A stretch of DNA of 12,500 nt, from assembly GCA_030674185.1 (NCBI GenBank), contig JAPXFY010000018.1, positions 46,675,932 through 46,688,431 on the forward strand, read 5' to 3'. Both the position numbers and the translations under genes were made by a program. Source of the DNA: Monoplex corrugatus. Taxonomy: Eukaryota > Mollusca > Gastropoda > Littorinimorpha > Ranellidae. The notes below the pieces were generated by a model that searched no databases, was not told the DNA's origin, and worked only from the letters and a program-made list of their open reading frames with translations. Shown piece after piece: positions 1 to 8,390 of the stretch (position 1 is the stretch's first letter; every line of letters starts with the position of its first letter).

Positions 1-4
1 CATG

Positions 5-150
<146 letters not shown>

Positions 151-156
151 CCACCC

Positions 157-193
157 ACTCTCCCACCTACATGTACACGCACACACGTACACA

Positions 194-225
<32 letters not shown>

Positions 226-368
226 TGCACGAACAGACCAACACACTCATACATAGAGACACACTCTCCCACCTACATGTACACGCACAAACGTACACAC
301 GCACGCACGCACGCACACACACACACACATGCACGAACAGACCAACACACTCATACATAGAGACACAC
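157..368. repeat. Two-copy tandem duplication, 106-bp period
   Basis: The word TCCCACCTACATGTACACGC starts at 161 and again at 267. Each copy continues through a (GCAC)n stretch to ATGCACGAACAGACCAACAC and then a CATAGAGACACAC end. The copies differ by a few bases and by the number of GCAC units. This is a local segmental duplication inside CA-rich DNA, not plain slippage. Confidence 0.9.
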
Positions 369-619
369 AGAGACACACACACGTACTCGCACAAAAGGAG
401 TATGAGAATTTTGTTAAAGAACGCACAGATATCAATAAATACCGCCCATGCCCCCCCCCCCCTCCTTCCCACATTCGCATACAGACACACACAACACATA
501 CACGCACTGCCATACACTCACACAGACATACAAAAACACATGCACACGCTCTGACACACTGACACATAGACAAACACACACACATACATACGCACACGCA
601 CATACACACACACACACAT

Positions 620-704
<85 letters not shown>
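369..704. repeat. CA-rich dispersed repeat, copy 1
   Basis: Degenerate CA-rich sequence around a non-CA island (about 384-470, starting TACTCGCACAAAA and holding a 12-base C run at 451-462), ending in a long pure CA run (about 619-703). The island recurs at about 2444-2530. The part at about 501-598 (CACACAGACATACA, then GACACATAGACAAACA) recurs at about 3338-3447. These matches make it a copy of a specific repeat with a CA-biased body, not chance simple sequence. Confidence 0.75.
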
Positions 705-705
<1 letters not shown>

Positions 706-707
<2 letters not shown>

Positions 708-793
708 TCAGCTTGTGCAGAATACTGATCAGCAACAGTGAACTATGATGTGATTGTTTCCCCTGACACAGCCTGCAGTATGATACAGTACAT
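706..793. repeat. Block X, copy A (partial, internally shorter)
   Basis: Positions 706-755 match 4266-4318 with one 3-base indel and about one substitution. Positions 763-793 (CTGACACAGCC, then an AGTATGATACAGT-type end) match 4581-4611. The roughly 260 bp between these two parts in the other copy are absent here. Either this copy lost a segment or the other gained one. The repeat ends next to the minisatellite. Its family and orientation are unknown. Confidence 0.75.
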
Positions 794-803
794 GCAGGTT
801 TCA

Positions 804-2139
804 GGCACCAGAATAATACAGTTTCTTTACGTCAGAAGCTGTTATATCACATAGGCACCAAAACAGTCTAATTTCTTTACGACAGAAGCAGTTATATCAC
901 ATAGGCACCAGGATAATATACTTTCTTTACATCAGAAGCAGTTATATCACGTTGGCACCAAATGATATCATTTCTTTACGTCAAAAGCGGTTATATCACA
1001 TAGGCACCAGGGCAATATCATTTCTTTACGTCAGAAAGTTATATCACATTGGCACCAAAATGATGTAATTTCTTTACGTCAGAAACAGCTATATCACATA
1101 GGCAACAAGATGATATCATTTCTTTACGTCAGAAAGGTATATCGCATAGGCACCAAAATGACAAAATTTCTTTACGTTAGAAGCAGTTATATCACATAGG
1201 CACCAAGACAATATAATTTCTTTACGTCAGAAACAGCTATATCACATAGGCACCAAGATAATATCATTTCTTTACGTCAGAAACAGCTATATCACATAGG
1301 CACTAAGATAATATCATTTCTTTACGTCAGAAACAGCTATATCACATAGGCACCAAGATGATATCATTTCTTTACGTCAGAAACAGTTATATCACATAGG
1401 CACCAAGATGATATCATTTCTTTACGTCAGAAACAGCTATATCACATAGGCACCAAGACAATATAATTTCTTTACGTCAGAAACAGTTATATCACATAGG
1501 CACCAAGACAATATCATTTCTTTACGTCAGAAACAGCTATATCACATAGGCACCAAGACAATATAATTTCTTTACGTCAGAAACAGTTATATCACATAGG
1601 CACTAAGATAATATTTCTTTACGTCAGAAACAGTTATATCACATAGGTACCAAGACAATATAATTTCTTTACGTCAGAAACAGTTATATCACATAGGCAC
1701 CAAGACAATATAATTTCTTTACGTCAGAAACAGTTATATCACATAGGCACTAAGATAATATTTCTTTACGTCAGAAACAGCTATATCACATAGGCACCAA
1801 GACAATATAATTTCTTTACGTCAGAAACAGTTATATCACATAGGCACTAAGATAATATTTCTTTACGTCAGAAACAGTTATATCACATAGGCACCAAGAC
1901 AATATCATTTCTTTACGTCAGAAACAGTTATATCACATAGGCACCAAGATAATATAATTTCTTTACGTCAGAAACAGTTATATCACATAGGCACCAAGAC
2001 AATATTTCTTTACGTCAGAAACAGTTATATCACATAGGCACCAAGGTAATATAATTTTTTTTACGTCAGAAACAGTTAGATCACGTAGGCACCAATATGA
2101 TATCATTTCTTTACGTCAGAAGCAGTTATATGACGCATA
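804..2139. repeat. Minisatellite, 27 units of 50 bp with 47-bp variants
   Basis: Taking GGCACCA as the unit start, starts fall at 804, 854, 904, 954, 1003, 1051, 1101, 1149, then every 50 bp to 1599, then 1646, 1696, 1746, 1793, 1843, 1890, 1940, 1990, 2037 and 2088. Each unit reads roughly GGCACCAAGAYAATAT, then ATTTCTTTACGTCAG, then AAACAGYTATATCACATA. Edge units are diverged and central units nearly identical, as expected from unequal exchange. Units starting at 1599, 1746, 1843 and 1990 lack 3 bp. TTACGTCA is intact in 24 of the 27 units. There is no coding potential across the array. Confidence 0.97.
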
Positions 2140-2265
2140 GAAACATTATTATGTTTTGACTTTTGGTGTAATTATGTTGTGGCCTACAGGTTTTGAATTT
2201 GCAGGTCTGAGTGAAATCTGATTTTGATAATCTGGTGCTGGGGAAGCAGATTATGAGCACTTGGA
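2140..2265. other. Short unique spacer
   Basis: AT-leaning sequence between the minisatellite and the next CA block. I see no gene, tRNA-like element or repeat match within the window. Confidence 0.6.
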
Positions 2266-2313
2266 CACATTCGCACACTCACACCCCACCCATCCACACA
2301 CACCCACACACAC

Positions 2314-2397
<84 letters not shown>

Positions 2398-2734
2398 ACA
2401 AGCACACAAACACACACACAAACACATGCACATACACACGCACATACTCGCACAAAAAGTATGTGAGAGTTCCATTTTAGAACACACAAATATCCAGAAA
2501 CACCATCTGTCTCCCCTCTCTCCCCACACCCGCCACACACACATATACAGACACACACAACACACACACTCACACAAACAGGTACACACGCGCACTGACA
2601 CACACTTACACAGACGTAGACATGCACAAACACATACACACGTATCAACACACTTACACAGACATACATAAACACATGCATACGAACACACACGCACCAA
2701 CACACTCACACAGACGCAAAACAACCCAACACTG

Positions 2735-2817
<83 letters not shown>

Positions 2818-2825
2818 AACACACA

Positions 2826-2867
<42 letters not shown>

Positions 2868-2880
2868 CACAAACACACTC
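2266..2880. repeat. CA-rich dispersed repeat, copy 2
   Basis: A pure CA run (about 2320-2394), then an island starting ATACTCGCACAAAA near 2444 that matches the island of copy 1, then degenerate CA sequence, then a second long CA run (about 2738-2875). Inside it, CTTACACAGACRTA recurs about 48 bp apart near 2603 and 2651. Its order matches copy 1: island, CAGACACACACAACAC, degenerate CA, pure CA. Confidence 0.75.
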
Positions 2881-3105
2881 TCACGGACACTGTTTTTGTC
2901 AGAAATATCTGTTCATTCACAAACGTTATTGTTTATGAGGAATCCAGTTAAACTAGAAGTTTTTTTTAATAAGGTAATAATGTTAATTTAGATTTTATTT
3001 TCAAGTTTCTTGTTACGTTGTAAGTTATACATTAATAATTTTCCTAATTACATGTACGTTATAGTTTTCATTCCTCTAACCTTTTCCCTCTCCTCTTTCC
3101 ATCAT
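2881..3105 (+). other. AT-rich sequence upstream of a retroposon 3' end
   Basis: T-rich non-coding DNA leading into the hairpin tail at 3106. It shares short stretches with the sequence before the second tail copy (for example a TTACGTTGT word followed by TTAAT-type sequence at about 3014-3040 and 3781-3800). It could be part of a LINE or SINE 3' region. The similarity is weak by eye. Confidence 0.35.
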
Positions 3106-3148
3106 CGTCTAATATCACATTATGTGGATAGACGTTAAATGAAATTGA
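3106..3148 (+). mobile_element. Retroposon 3' end with hairpin, copy 1
   Basis: CGTCTA at 3106-3111 pairs with TAGACG at 3129-3134. Inside it, CACA (3116-3119) pairs with TGTG (3123-3126) across a TTA loop. GTTAAATGAAATTGAAC follows, and the next base begins a CA array. The same layout recurs at 3918 and 6425. A 3' hairpin followed by a short tandem tail is typical of LINEs and the SINEs they mobilise; which family this is I cannot say. Confidence 0.7.
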
Positions 3149-3168
3149 ACACACACACACACACACAC

Positions 3169-3226
<58 letters not shown>

Positions 3227-3255
3227 CTCTCTCTCTCACTCACAAACACACACAC

Positions 3256-3319
<64 letters not shown>

Positions 3320-3437
3320 TCACTCACCCCCTTACACAAACGCACTTCCACACATTCACACAGACGTACACAAACACATACACATGTACACAGACGCACT
3401 GACACATTAACACATAGACAAACATACACACGAACAT

Positions 3438-3529
<92 letters not shown>

Positions 3530-3555
3530 CACGCACGCACGCACACACAAGTGTA
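3149..3555. repeat. CA-rich dispersed repeat, copy 3
   Basis: CA runs separated by a CTCTCT stretch (3223-3238), followed by a degenerate segment (about 3338-3447) that matches copy 1 in word order: CACACAGACRTACA, GACACAT, ACATAGACAAACA, ACATACGCACAC. It ends in (GCAC)n near 3533. It directly follows a retroposon 3' tail. Confidence 0.75.
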
Positions 3556-3917
3556 TTTGCGGAGAACAATTCACACTGTTTCACCGTTTATTTTACTGCA
3601 GAATGCTACGTTCTTTTTTACCAAAAATGTTTACACAAGAAAACTGTTCTGAAACTCATTTTAAAGAAGTCACTTCAGGTCAATCTTCGTCAGTTAAAAT
3701 TTCAGAATCATTGGTTCATAGACCTGTTAATGTATTGCTTTAAGTTTATGAAGTTTGTACTTTAGCGTTAAATTTTCCCTTTACGTTGTTAATGTTAATT
3801 GTTAGTGTTTAAGATCTTGTTCCATTTTTCTATTTACCCACTTACTTATGTCTCTTACTCTGTCTCCCCTCTGCCCCCAATCCAACTCGCCCACCTCTCA
3901 TCCTCCATTTTTTTCCC
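3556..3917 (+). other. Non-coding stretch before second hairpin tail
   Basis: AT-rich, then pyrimidine-rich from about 3820. No open frame with protein-like composition and no tRNA-like boxes. The right part could be the body of the retroposon whose tail starts at 3918, but I see no diagnostic motif. Confidence 0.4.
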
Positions 3918-3976
3918 CGTCTAATATCACTCATAGTGAACAGACGTTAAATCAAAGAACGAAAGAACACACACAC
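3918..3976 (+). mobile_element. Retroposon 3' end with hairpin, copy 2
   Basis: CGTCT (3918-3922) pairs with AGACG further on. The inner stem is CACT/AGTG across a CAT loop. Then come GTTAAATCAAAGAACGAA, AGAAC and a short CA run. Compared with copy 1 the innermost pair has changed from A-T to T-A, so pairing is kept. The tail is GAAC/GAAA-type, passing into CA. Confidence 0.75.
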
Positions 3977-4191
3977 AATCGCACACTGTCATCCGCAAAC
4001 AGAGATGATCTATGATTTGAACCTCCCTTCTCCATAGCTGTAAGAGTTAGGGGAGTACAGAAACCAGACACAGACAGCACAGTCATCTCCCCTTCTTTGT
4101 CTTCTTCCATCTCTTTATTTTTTACCCTCTGAAGCAGCTGTATAGACAGACACACTAAGTGCTCCCATCCCATACTATGGCAGATATTGAT
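3977..4191. other. Unassigned sequence
   Basis: An open frame of 73 codons lies on the minus strand here (3952-4173), but its translation resembles no family I know and its end runs into the CA tail. I treat it as chance. No repeat match within the window. Confidence 0.5.
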
Positions 4192-4320
4192 TTGCCATCT
4201 ACCAACTCTCGTAACTTCAGTTTAACACAGGGATGTGAGCCTCTGATATCTCTCCTGGTGGTAAAGTTCAGCTTGTGCAGAATACTGATCAGCAACTACA
4301 GTGAACTGTGATGTGATTCT
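4192..4320. repeat. Block X, copy B
   Basis: GCCATC near 4193, CTCTGATATCTCTCCTGGTGGTAAA at about 4236-4264 and GTGAACTGTGATGTGATT near 4301-4318 align in order with copies at about 7127-7255 and 10787-10903. Its right half is almost identical to 706-755. In this locus and the one at 10787 a SINE lies just to the right, so block X may be an upstream part of the same composite element, or a separate older repeat. Confidence 0.7.
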
Positions 4321-4625
4321 TATCCTGGTGTTTGGAGTTTGTCCAAGAAGGATCCATTACGCTCAGGCAACTCTATACGCACTCAACCTAAATCTGGCTT
4401 GCAGTTATTTGGCAGACTCACTTCTCAAACCCCTGGCGAAGTCTTGAACTGGGGAGGAGGGGAGCGAGAAGGACATATGAAACACTACGATGACATCACC
4501 AGAATGATGGAACTTTTAAGATGGGTAGCAAACAGGCCAGTTTTAGATGCTGCAGGCTGGAATTGAACCCGAGATCTCCACTGACACAGCCAGTAGAATG
4601 ATGCAGTTCGAAACCAGCAGTCAAC
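4321..4625 (-). mobile_element. Possible inserted SINE-like segment, minus strand
   Basis: About 260 bp here are missing between the matching parts of copy A of block X (755 and 763). Read on the minus strand, 4559-4569 gives GGTTCAATTCC, a perfect pol III B-box type sequence. A loose A-box-like GGCTGTGTCAGTGG lies at 4578-4591. The two boxes are only 8 bp apart, much closer than in a tRNA, so the head would be deleted or the A box is chance. The plus-strand 75-codon open frame at 4339 looks like no known protein. Confidence 0.4.
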
Positions 4626-5003
4626 AAGGTGAAGTGGTTAGCTCAAAAGATTACTGACTTGAAGGTCGTGAGTTCAAAATCTCAACAGTCACCCCACCCC
4701 ACCCTACCAACCAGTAAAACAAAATAATCGGGGGAATTTGTTTTTATCTGACTAACTACAACTCTGAATTGAATGTGTTATGAGTTCATTTGGAAGACTG
4801 GAACCATACAGCCGAATCTTATTTACTTTAAGGATGCGTCACTTACTTGCTAAAAGGTCTTGACCAACACATCAGTCGTCTCTATCCCTCGGGCCTTGTT
4901 GACATCAATATACATCATGAAAATAAGTGTAGAGTGCAGCCCTGTCACACAGGCTAAGTCCAAAGATGGAACTCTGTAGCAACACTATAGTCATCATCAT
5001 TCT
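4626..5003 (+). mobile_element. tRNA-derived SINE, copy 1
   Basis: A tRNA-like head has an A-box-like TGGTTAGCTCAAAAGA (4635-4650) and a decayed B box GAGTTCAAAATC (4670-4681). A body follows whose landmarks GTGTTATGAG, GGAAGACTGGAACCATACAG and CTACTTTA-like ATTTACTTTAAGGATGCGTCA occur in the same order at 10904-11255. The 3' end is a short TCATCATCAT run followed by a degenerate TCGTCATC. The total of about 380 bp is normal for a SINE. The B box is more decayed than in the other copy. Confidence 0.75.
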
Positions 5004-5316
5004 CGTCATCCGAAAATTGTAGAATATTGTTCCAGATCCTTTGGCCCTTCACATCTTGCTGTTTAAGTGGATTTTGAGGTATATTAGATTGCAGAAATGA
5101 ACGGCGTGGGGAGAATGACACAAGATTCACGGAAGACAGTGATGCAGAAAAACAAAACAAAACAAAACAAAGTAAAACAAAACAAAACAAAATAATACAA
5201 AACAAAAATAGAGAAATGATACACTTCAATCTAGATATCGACAATTCTGTTTCTGTTACCAGAAATATTACACTGGTGTCAGACTTTGACATATGGCGTG
5301 ATTACGACAGAGAGTT
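5004..5316. other. Unassigned sequence with (AAAAC)n
   Basis: No gene or family recognised. Between 5147 and 5208 lies an A-rich AAAAC pentanucleotide run with a few interruptions, which might be the tail of an old insertion. A minus-strand frame reading FCFVLLCFVLF through it is a by-product of the repeat. Confidence 0.55.
5147..5208. repeat. (AAAAC)n microsatellite
   Basis: About eleven A3-5C units with single-base interruptions (AGTAAAAC, AATAATAC). Simple sequence. It could be a retroposon tail, but nothing upstream identifies one. Confidence 0.85.
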
Positions 5317-6077
5317 TTTCCCCGTGGGGATGCCAGGGAAGCTTTCAGTATAATTTAATAGTATCCCACCTGAAGAAAATTCTGTGCTAGAAATGTCCTC
5401 TTTTCTGTCACTGTCTTTGTTTCTGCCTTGTTCCTTTGCTTTATGTCGTTTCTGAAATTTCCTCTTTTCTGTCACTGTCTTTGTTTCTGCCTTGTTCCTT
5501 TGCTTTATGTCGTTTCTGAAATTTCCTCTTTTCTGTCACTGTCTTTGTTTCTGCCTTGTTCCTTTGCTTTATGTCGTTTCTGAAATTTCCTCTTTTCTGT
5601 CACTGTCTTTGTTTCTGCCTTGTTCCTTTGCTTTATGTTATTTCTTCCTATCATTTTCTGTCTGCTGGTCTATTCACCTGTATGTGTTCGACAAAGTCTT
5701 AGGTACTTTCTGTCAGGATTTTTCTCTCAGGATTGATAATTGGGTACATGTATTTAATGCAATTTTGGCTCTAGGGAATGAATATGTGGAAGCAATTTTA
5801 GCTAATGTAACCCCGTTTTACATATGTCTTAGTGTCTTTAGATATGTTTAAATTTGTATTTAGATATGTTTTTAAAATCTCCTGTTGGTAAATTGGATGG
5901 AGTGGTCAACGCCAGGGGCATGTCCTTAGATTATGTGCGCGAATGCATTGATATGTGTACTTAATTTTCTTTCCTTTTTTTCCTATTGAAGTATTGTGTA
6001 TGTTTTGAAACGGTCATAGCCCTGATATGGCTCTACGCAGGTGGCTGGGCCTTAAACAAAAACAACAATAACAATAA
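5317..6077 (+). mobile_element. Repeat R, copy 1 (probable retroposon 3' region)
   Basis: Aligns along its length with 7557-8105. Shared landmarks in order: CCCCGTGG, CAGTATAA, GTGCTAGAAAT, the CCTCTTTTCT unit, TTTCTTCCTATCATTT, GTATGTGTTC, AAAGTCTTA, GATTGATAATTGGGT, GCCAGGGGCAT, CCTTAGATTATGTGC, TTTTGAAACGG, ATAGCCCTGATATGGCTC and GGCTGGGC. AGCC/GGCT (6018-6021 and 6029-6032) can form a small hairpin before the end. The copy ends in TTAAACAAAAACAACAATAACAATAA, an A-rich AAC-type tail. Orientation is inferred from that tail. No coding frame is credible. It could be a LINE 3' UTR or a non-autonomous element. Confidence 0.7.
5397..5652. repeat. 64-bp tandem repeat, four copies, inside repeat R
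   Basis: CCTCTTTTCTGTCACTGTCT starts at 5397, 5461, 5525 and 5589. The first three 64-bp units are identical. The fourth matches until TTATGT and then changes to the flank that repeat R copy 2 also has. Copy 2 carries this unit once (from about 7640). The expansion is therefore specific to copy 1 and looks recent. Confidence 0.95.
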
Positions 6078-6289
6078 GCTGTAGCTTTAAAAGTTGTCGC
6101 TATAACTTTTGTTTCCGATATTTGGGGTTAAAGAAGTACGTCTGAAAGCACATGCAAGGCCACGCTCATGGATACAGCTGTGGCAGTCATTTGCACACGC
6201 AAATACACGTTTATATAAATTGTTCTTTTGTGCATGCGTATTCATACATGTATACATATATGCAAAAGGTCCGTGCGGCAAAATACATG

Positions 6290-6363
6290 CTCCACACAAC
6301 ACAGACAACACAGACACAGACAGACAGACGGACAACACACACAAAACACACACAACACACACA

Positions 6364-6401
<38 letters not shown>

Positions 6402-6420
6402 CACACACCACACACACACA
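6290..6420. repeat. CA-rich compound microsatellite
   Basis: ACACAACACAGACA and (CAGA)n variants give way to CA runs with CC and AA interruptions. It ends where a retroposon 3' end begins at 6425. Confidence 0.9.
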
Positions 6421-6424
6421 CATC

Positions 6425-6478
6425 CGTCTAATATCACTTACAGTGAAAAGACGTTAAATCAAAGAACGAACGAACGAA
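6425..6478 (+). mobile_element. Retroposon 3' end with hairpin, copy 3
   Basis: CGTCT (6425-6429), AATAT, inner stem CACT/AGTG across TAC, and then AGACG close a hairpin. GTTAAATCAAAGAACGAAC follows, with three to four GAAC units that turn into CA. The upstream body is missing: CA repeat lies on both sides, so this is either a strongly 5'-truncated insertion into a microsatellite or a tail around which repeats grew. Confidence 0.78.
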
Positions 6479-6488
6479 CACACACAAC

Positions 6489-6533
<45 letters not shown>

Positions 6534-6541
6534 GCGCCACA

Positions 6542-6592
<51 letters not shown>
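6479..6592. repeat. (CA)n microsatellite with CGCGCG interruption
   Basis: Two CA runs separated by CGCGCGCCACACCAC near 6531-6545. It starts in the GAAC tail of the preceding retroposon end, then changes at 6593 to a pyrimidine tract. Confidence 0.95.
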
Positions 6593-6595
<3 letters not shown>

Positions 6596-6875
6596 TCTCT
6601 CTCTCTCAGTCTCTGTGTCTCCCTTCTCTCTCTTCTGTCTGCCTCTCTGTCTCGGTCTGTCTCTGTCTGTCAGTTTGGCATCTATCTGTCTCTCCGTCTT
6701 CTCTCTTTCTGTGTCTCTGTTGCTATCTCTGTCTCTCTGTCTGCTCTCTTTCTGTCTGTCTGCCTGTCTTTCTCTTTCTGTCTGTCTGCCTCTCTCTCTG
6801 TCTCTCATTTTCTCTCTCTTATCTCTCTCTCTCTGTCTCTCTCTTATCTCTCTCTCTTTCTGTCTCTCACACTCT

Positions 6876-6947
<72 letters not shown>

Positions 6948-6950
6948 CTG
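6593..6950. repeat. Polypyrimidine CT/CTGT tract
   Basis: Degenerate (CT)n with TGTCT, TGCC and TTTCT interruptions, becoming a pure pyrimidine run at 6872-6943. The opposite strand is the matching polypurine GA tract. The open frames on both strands (SLSLS and ERERER) arise from it. A mirror-symmetric tract of this length could adopt a triplex in supercoiled DNA. Confidence 0.95.
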
Positions 6951-7126
6951 TAAAGTGTGCAGGTCAACAATGGCGACATGCAGTCTGATACTCCATTCTT
7001 TGTGGCCACAGGTGTAGTTCAGTAGATTACCGAACCTGTCAACACAGCAATCTTTTCAGCTTAAGCATCTGCATCGATCAGTGTCGCTTGTCAAGTGTTC
7101 CACTAATACTAATATTGATTAACCTG
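6951..7126. other. Unassigned sequence
   Basis: Mixed-composition DNA between the pyrimidine tract and block X copy C. I see no gene, tRNA or repeat match. Confidence 0.5.
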
Positions 7127-7255
7127 CCACCGTGAAACTCTTGAGATTGTCCATACTCGAAAGTAATTTCAGCATCTGATACTTCTCCTGGAGGTAAAAG
7201 CTGTCCTAAAATAACCTGAAACTGAACAGCTACGTTCGATCATGATGTGATCTCT
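7127..7255. repeat. Block X, copy C
   Basis: GCCACCGTGAAACTCTTGAGA, then CAGCATCTGATACTTCTCCTGG with AGGTAAAAGCTG, then ATGATGTGAT line up with block X copies at 4192 and 10787. No SINE body follows it here, so block X can exist without the SINE. More diverged than copies A and B. Confidence 0.5.
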
Positions 7256-7556
7256 CATTTCAAAATTTTAGAGTAGATGCTGTCCTTTTATCCGCAGAAA
7301 CAGGTGCACAGCTAGAGATAAAAAAAATTTTCAGCCACCTGTGGATTTTTAAGTTCTGTCTTTAATGTCAGCATCTGTGACACCTTTTCTGGACGGATTT
7401 GCCTACAATGATGGCATTTTCTGCTTTAATTTTGTTGTTGTTGTTGTTTTCGTCGCGTCCAGTCGAGTGGAGAATTTTCTAACATTTCAAGGAAAAGGAT
7501 CAAGTGGGATTTTTAGTGTTAGACATCAAATATATTTTTATATGCAGTCATTCCCC
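7256..7556. other. Unassigned sequence
   Basis: AT-rich, with a (GTT)n stretch near 7432-7449. The plus-strand 150-codon frame from 7365 runs into repeat R and has no recognisable domain; I do not call it a gene. Confidence 0.5.
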
Positions 7557-8105
7557 CTCATCCCCCGTGGAAATGCTGGGGGCTATTTCAGTATAAACAT
7601 TATCCCCGCCTTCACCACGCAATTTTGTGCTAGAAATTTCCTCTTTTCTATCACTCTCTTTGTGTCTTTTCTTCCTCCTTTGCTTTCTGTCATTTCTTCC
7701 TATCATTTCTGCCTTGCTAGTCCATTCATCTGTATGTGTTCTATAAAGTCTTACGTACTTTCTCTTAGAATTGATAATTGGGTTCGTGTACTGTGTGTAT
7801 TTTTTGTCTTTAGGTAAATGAGATGTGCGGAGCCAATTTTAGATAATATAAGCCCGTTCTGACATATGTTTTAATGTCCTTAGTTATGTCTAAATTTATA
7901 TTTTTTTTAAATCCCCTGTGCGATAAATTAGACAGAGTAGTCAATGTGCCAGGGGCATCTCCTTAGATTATGTGCCAATTACATTGATATGTGTACTTCA
8001 TTTTCTTTTCCTTTTTGTCCTGTTGAAGTATTCTGTATGTTTTGAAACGGTTATAGCCCTGATATGGCTCTGCGCAGTCGGCTGGGCTTAAATAAAAAAT
8101 AACAG
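7557..8105 (+). mobile_element. Repeat R, copy 2
   Basis: Matches 5317-6077 in all landmarks but with a single CCTCTTTTCT unit instead of four. Near the 3' end the match is strong: about 69 bases from GAAGTATT to the tail differ at five or six positions. The end is GGCTGGGCTTAAATAAAAAATAAC, an A-rich tail. The direct-repeat flanks of either copy could not be settled by eye. Confidence 0.7.
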
Positions 8106-8229
8106 TACATACAACCATTTCTAAGGGTAAGCATATCTGTGCACACAAATCTTATATACTTATTTTAAATCCTGAAAAATGACCTCCAAGCAAATGTTGG
8201 CCTGCAAAAAGAAAAAAAAGATGAAAAAA
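8106..8229. other. Short unique spacer
   Basis: No feature seen apart from an A-rich stretch before the tetranucleotide array. Confidence 0.5.
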
Positions 8230-8343
8230 ATTAACTAAACTAACCAACCAACCAAAAACCAAGCAAGCAAGCCACCAACCAACCAACCAACCAAACAACC
8301 AGTCAACCAACCTAACAACCAACCAGCCAACCAACCAACCAAC

Positions 8344-8390
<47 letters not shown>

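Noticed and set aside
804..2139. CRISPR array
   Set aside because: Units are similar along their full 50 bp with no unique spacers, so it is a minisatellite, in a eukaryotic context.
1100..3140. Homology between the minisatellite (TATATCACATAGG) and the retroposon hairpin (AATATCACTYA)
   Set aside because: Only about seven bases agree and the surroundings differ; probably coincidence.
5492..5851. 119-codon frame with hydrophobic repeats
   Set aside because: It reads through the 64-bp tandem units. The homologous repeat R copy with a single unit shows no conserved frame.
6434..7017. Plus-strand 302-codon frame (SLSLS, THTH) and minus-strand 191-codon arginine/glutamate-rich frame
   Set aside because: Composed of CT/GA and CA simple repeats; an RE-rich protein is not credible when its opposite strand is an equally open low-complexity frame.
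7365..7817. 150-codon frame with hydrophobic stretches
   Set aside because: It spans the boundary into repeat R and has no known domain; membrane-like stretches come from T-rich DNA.
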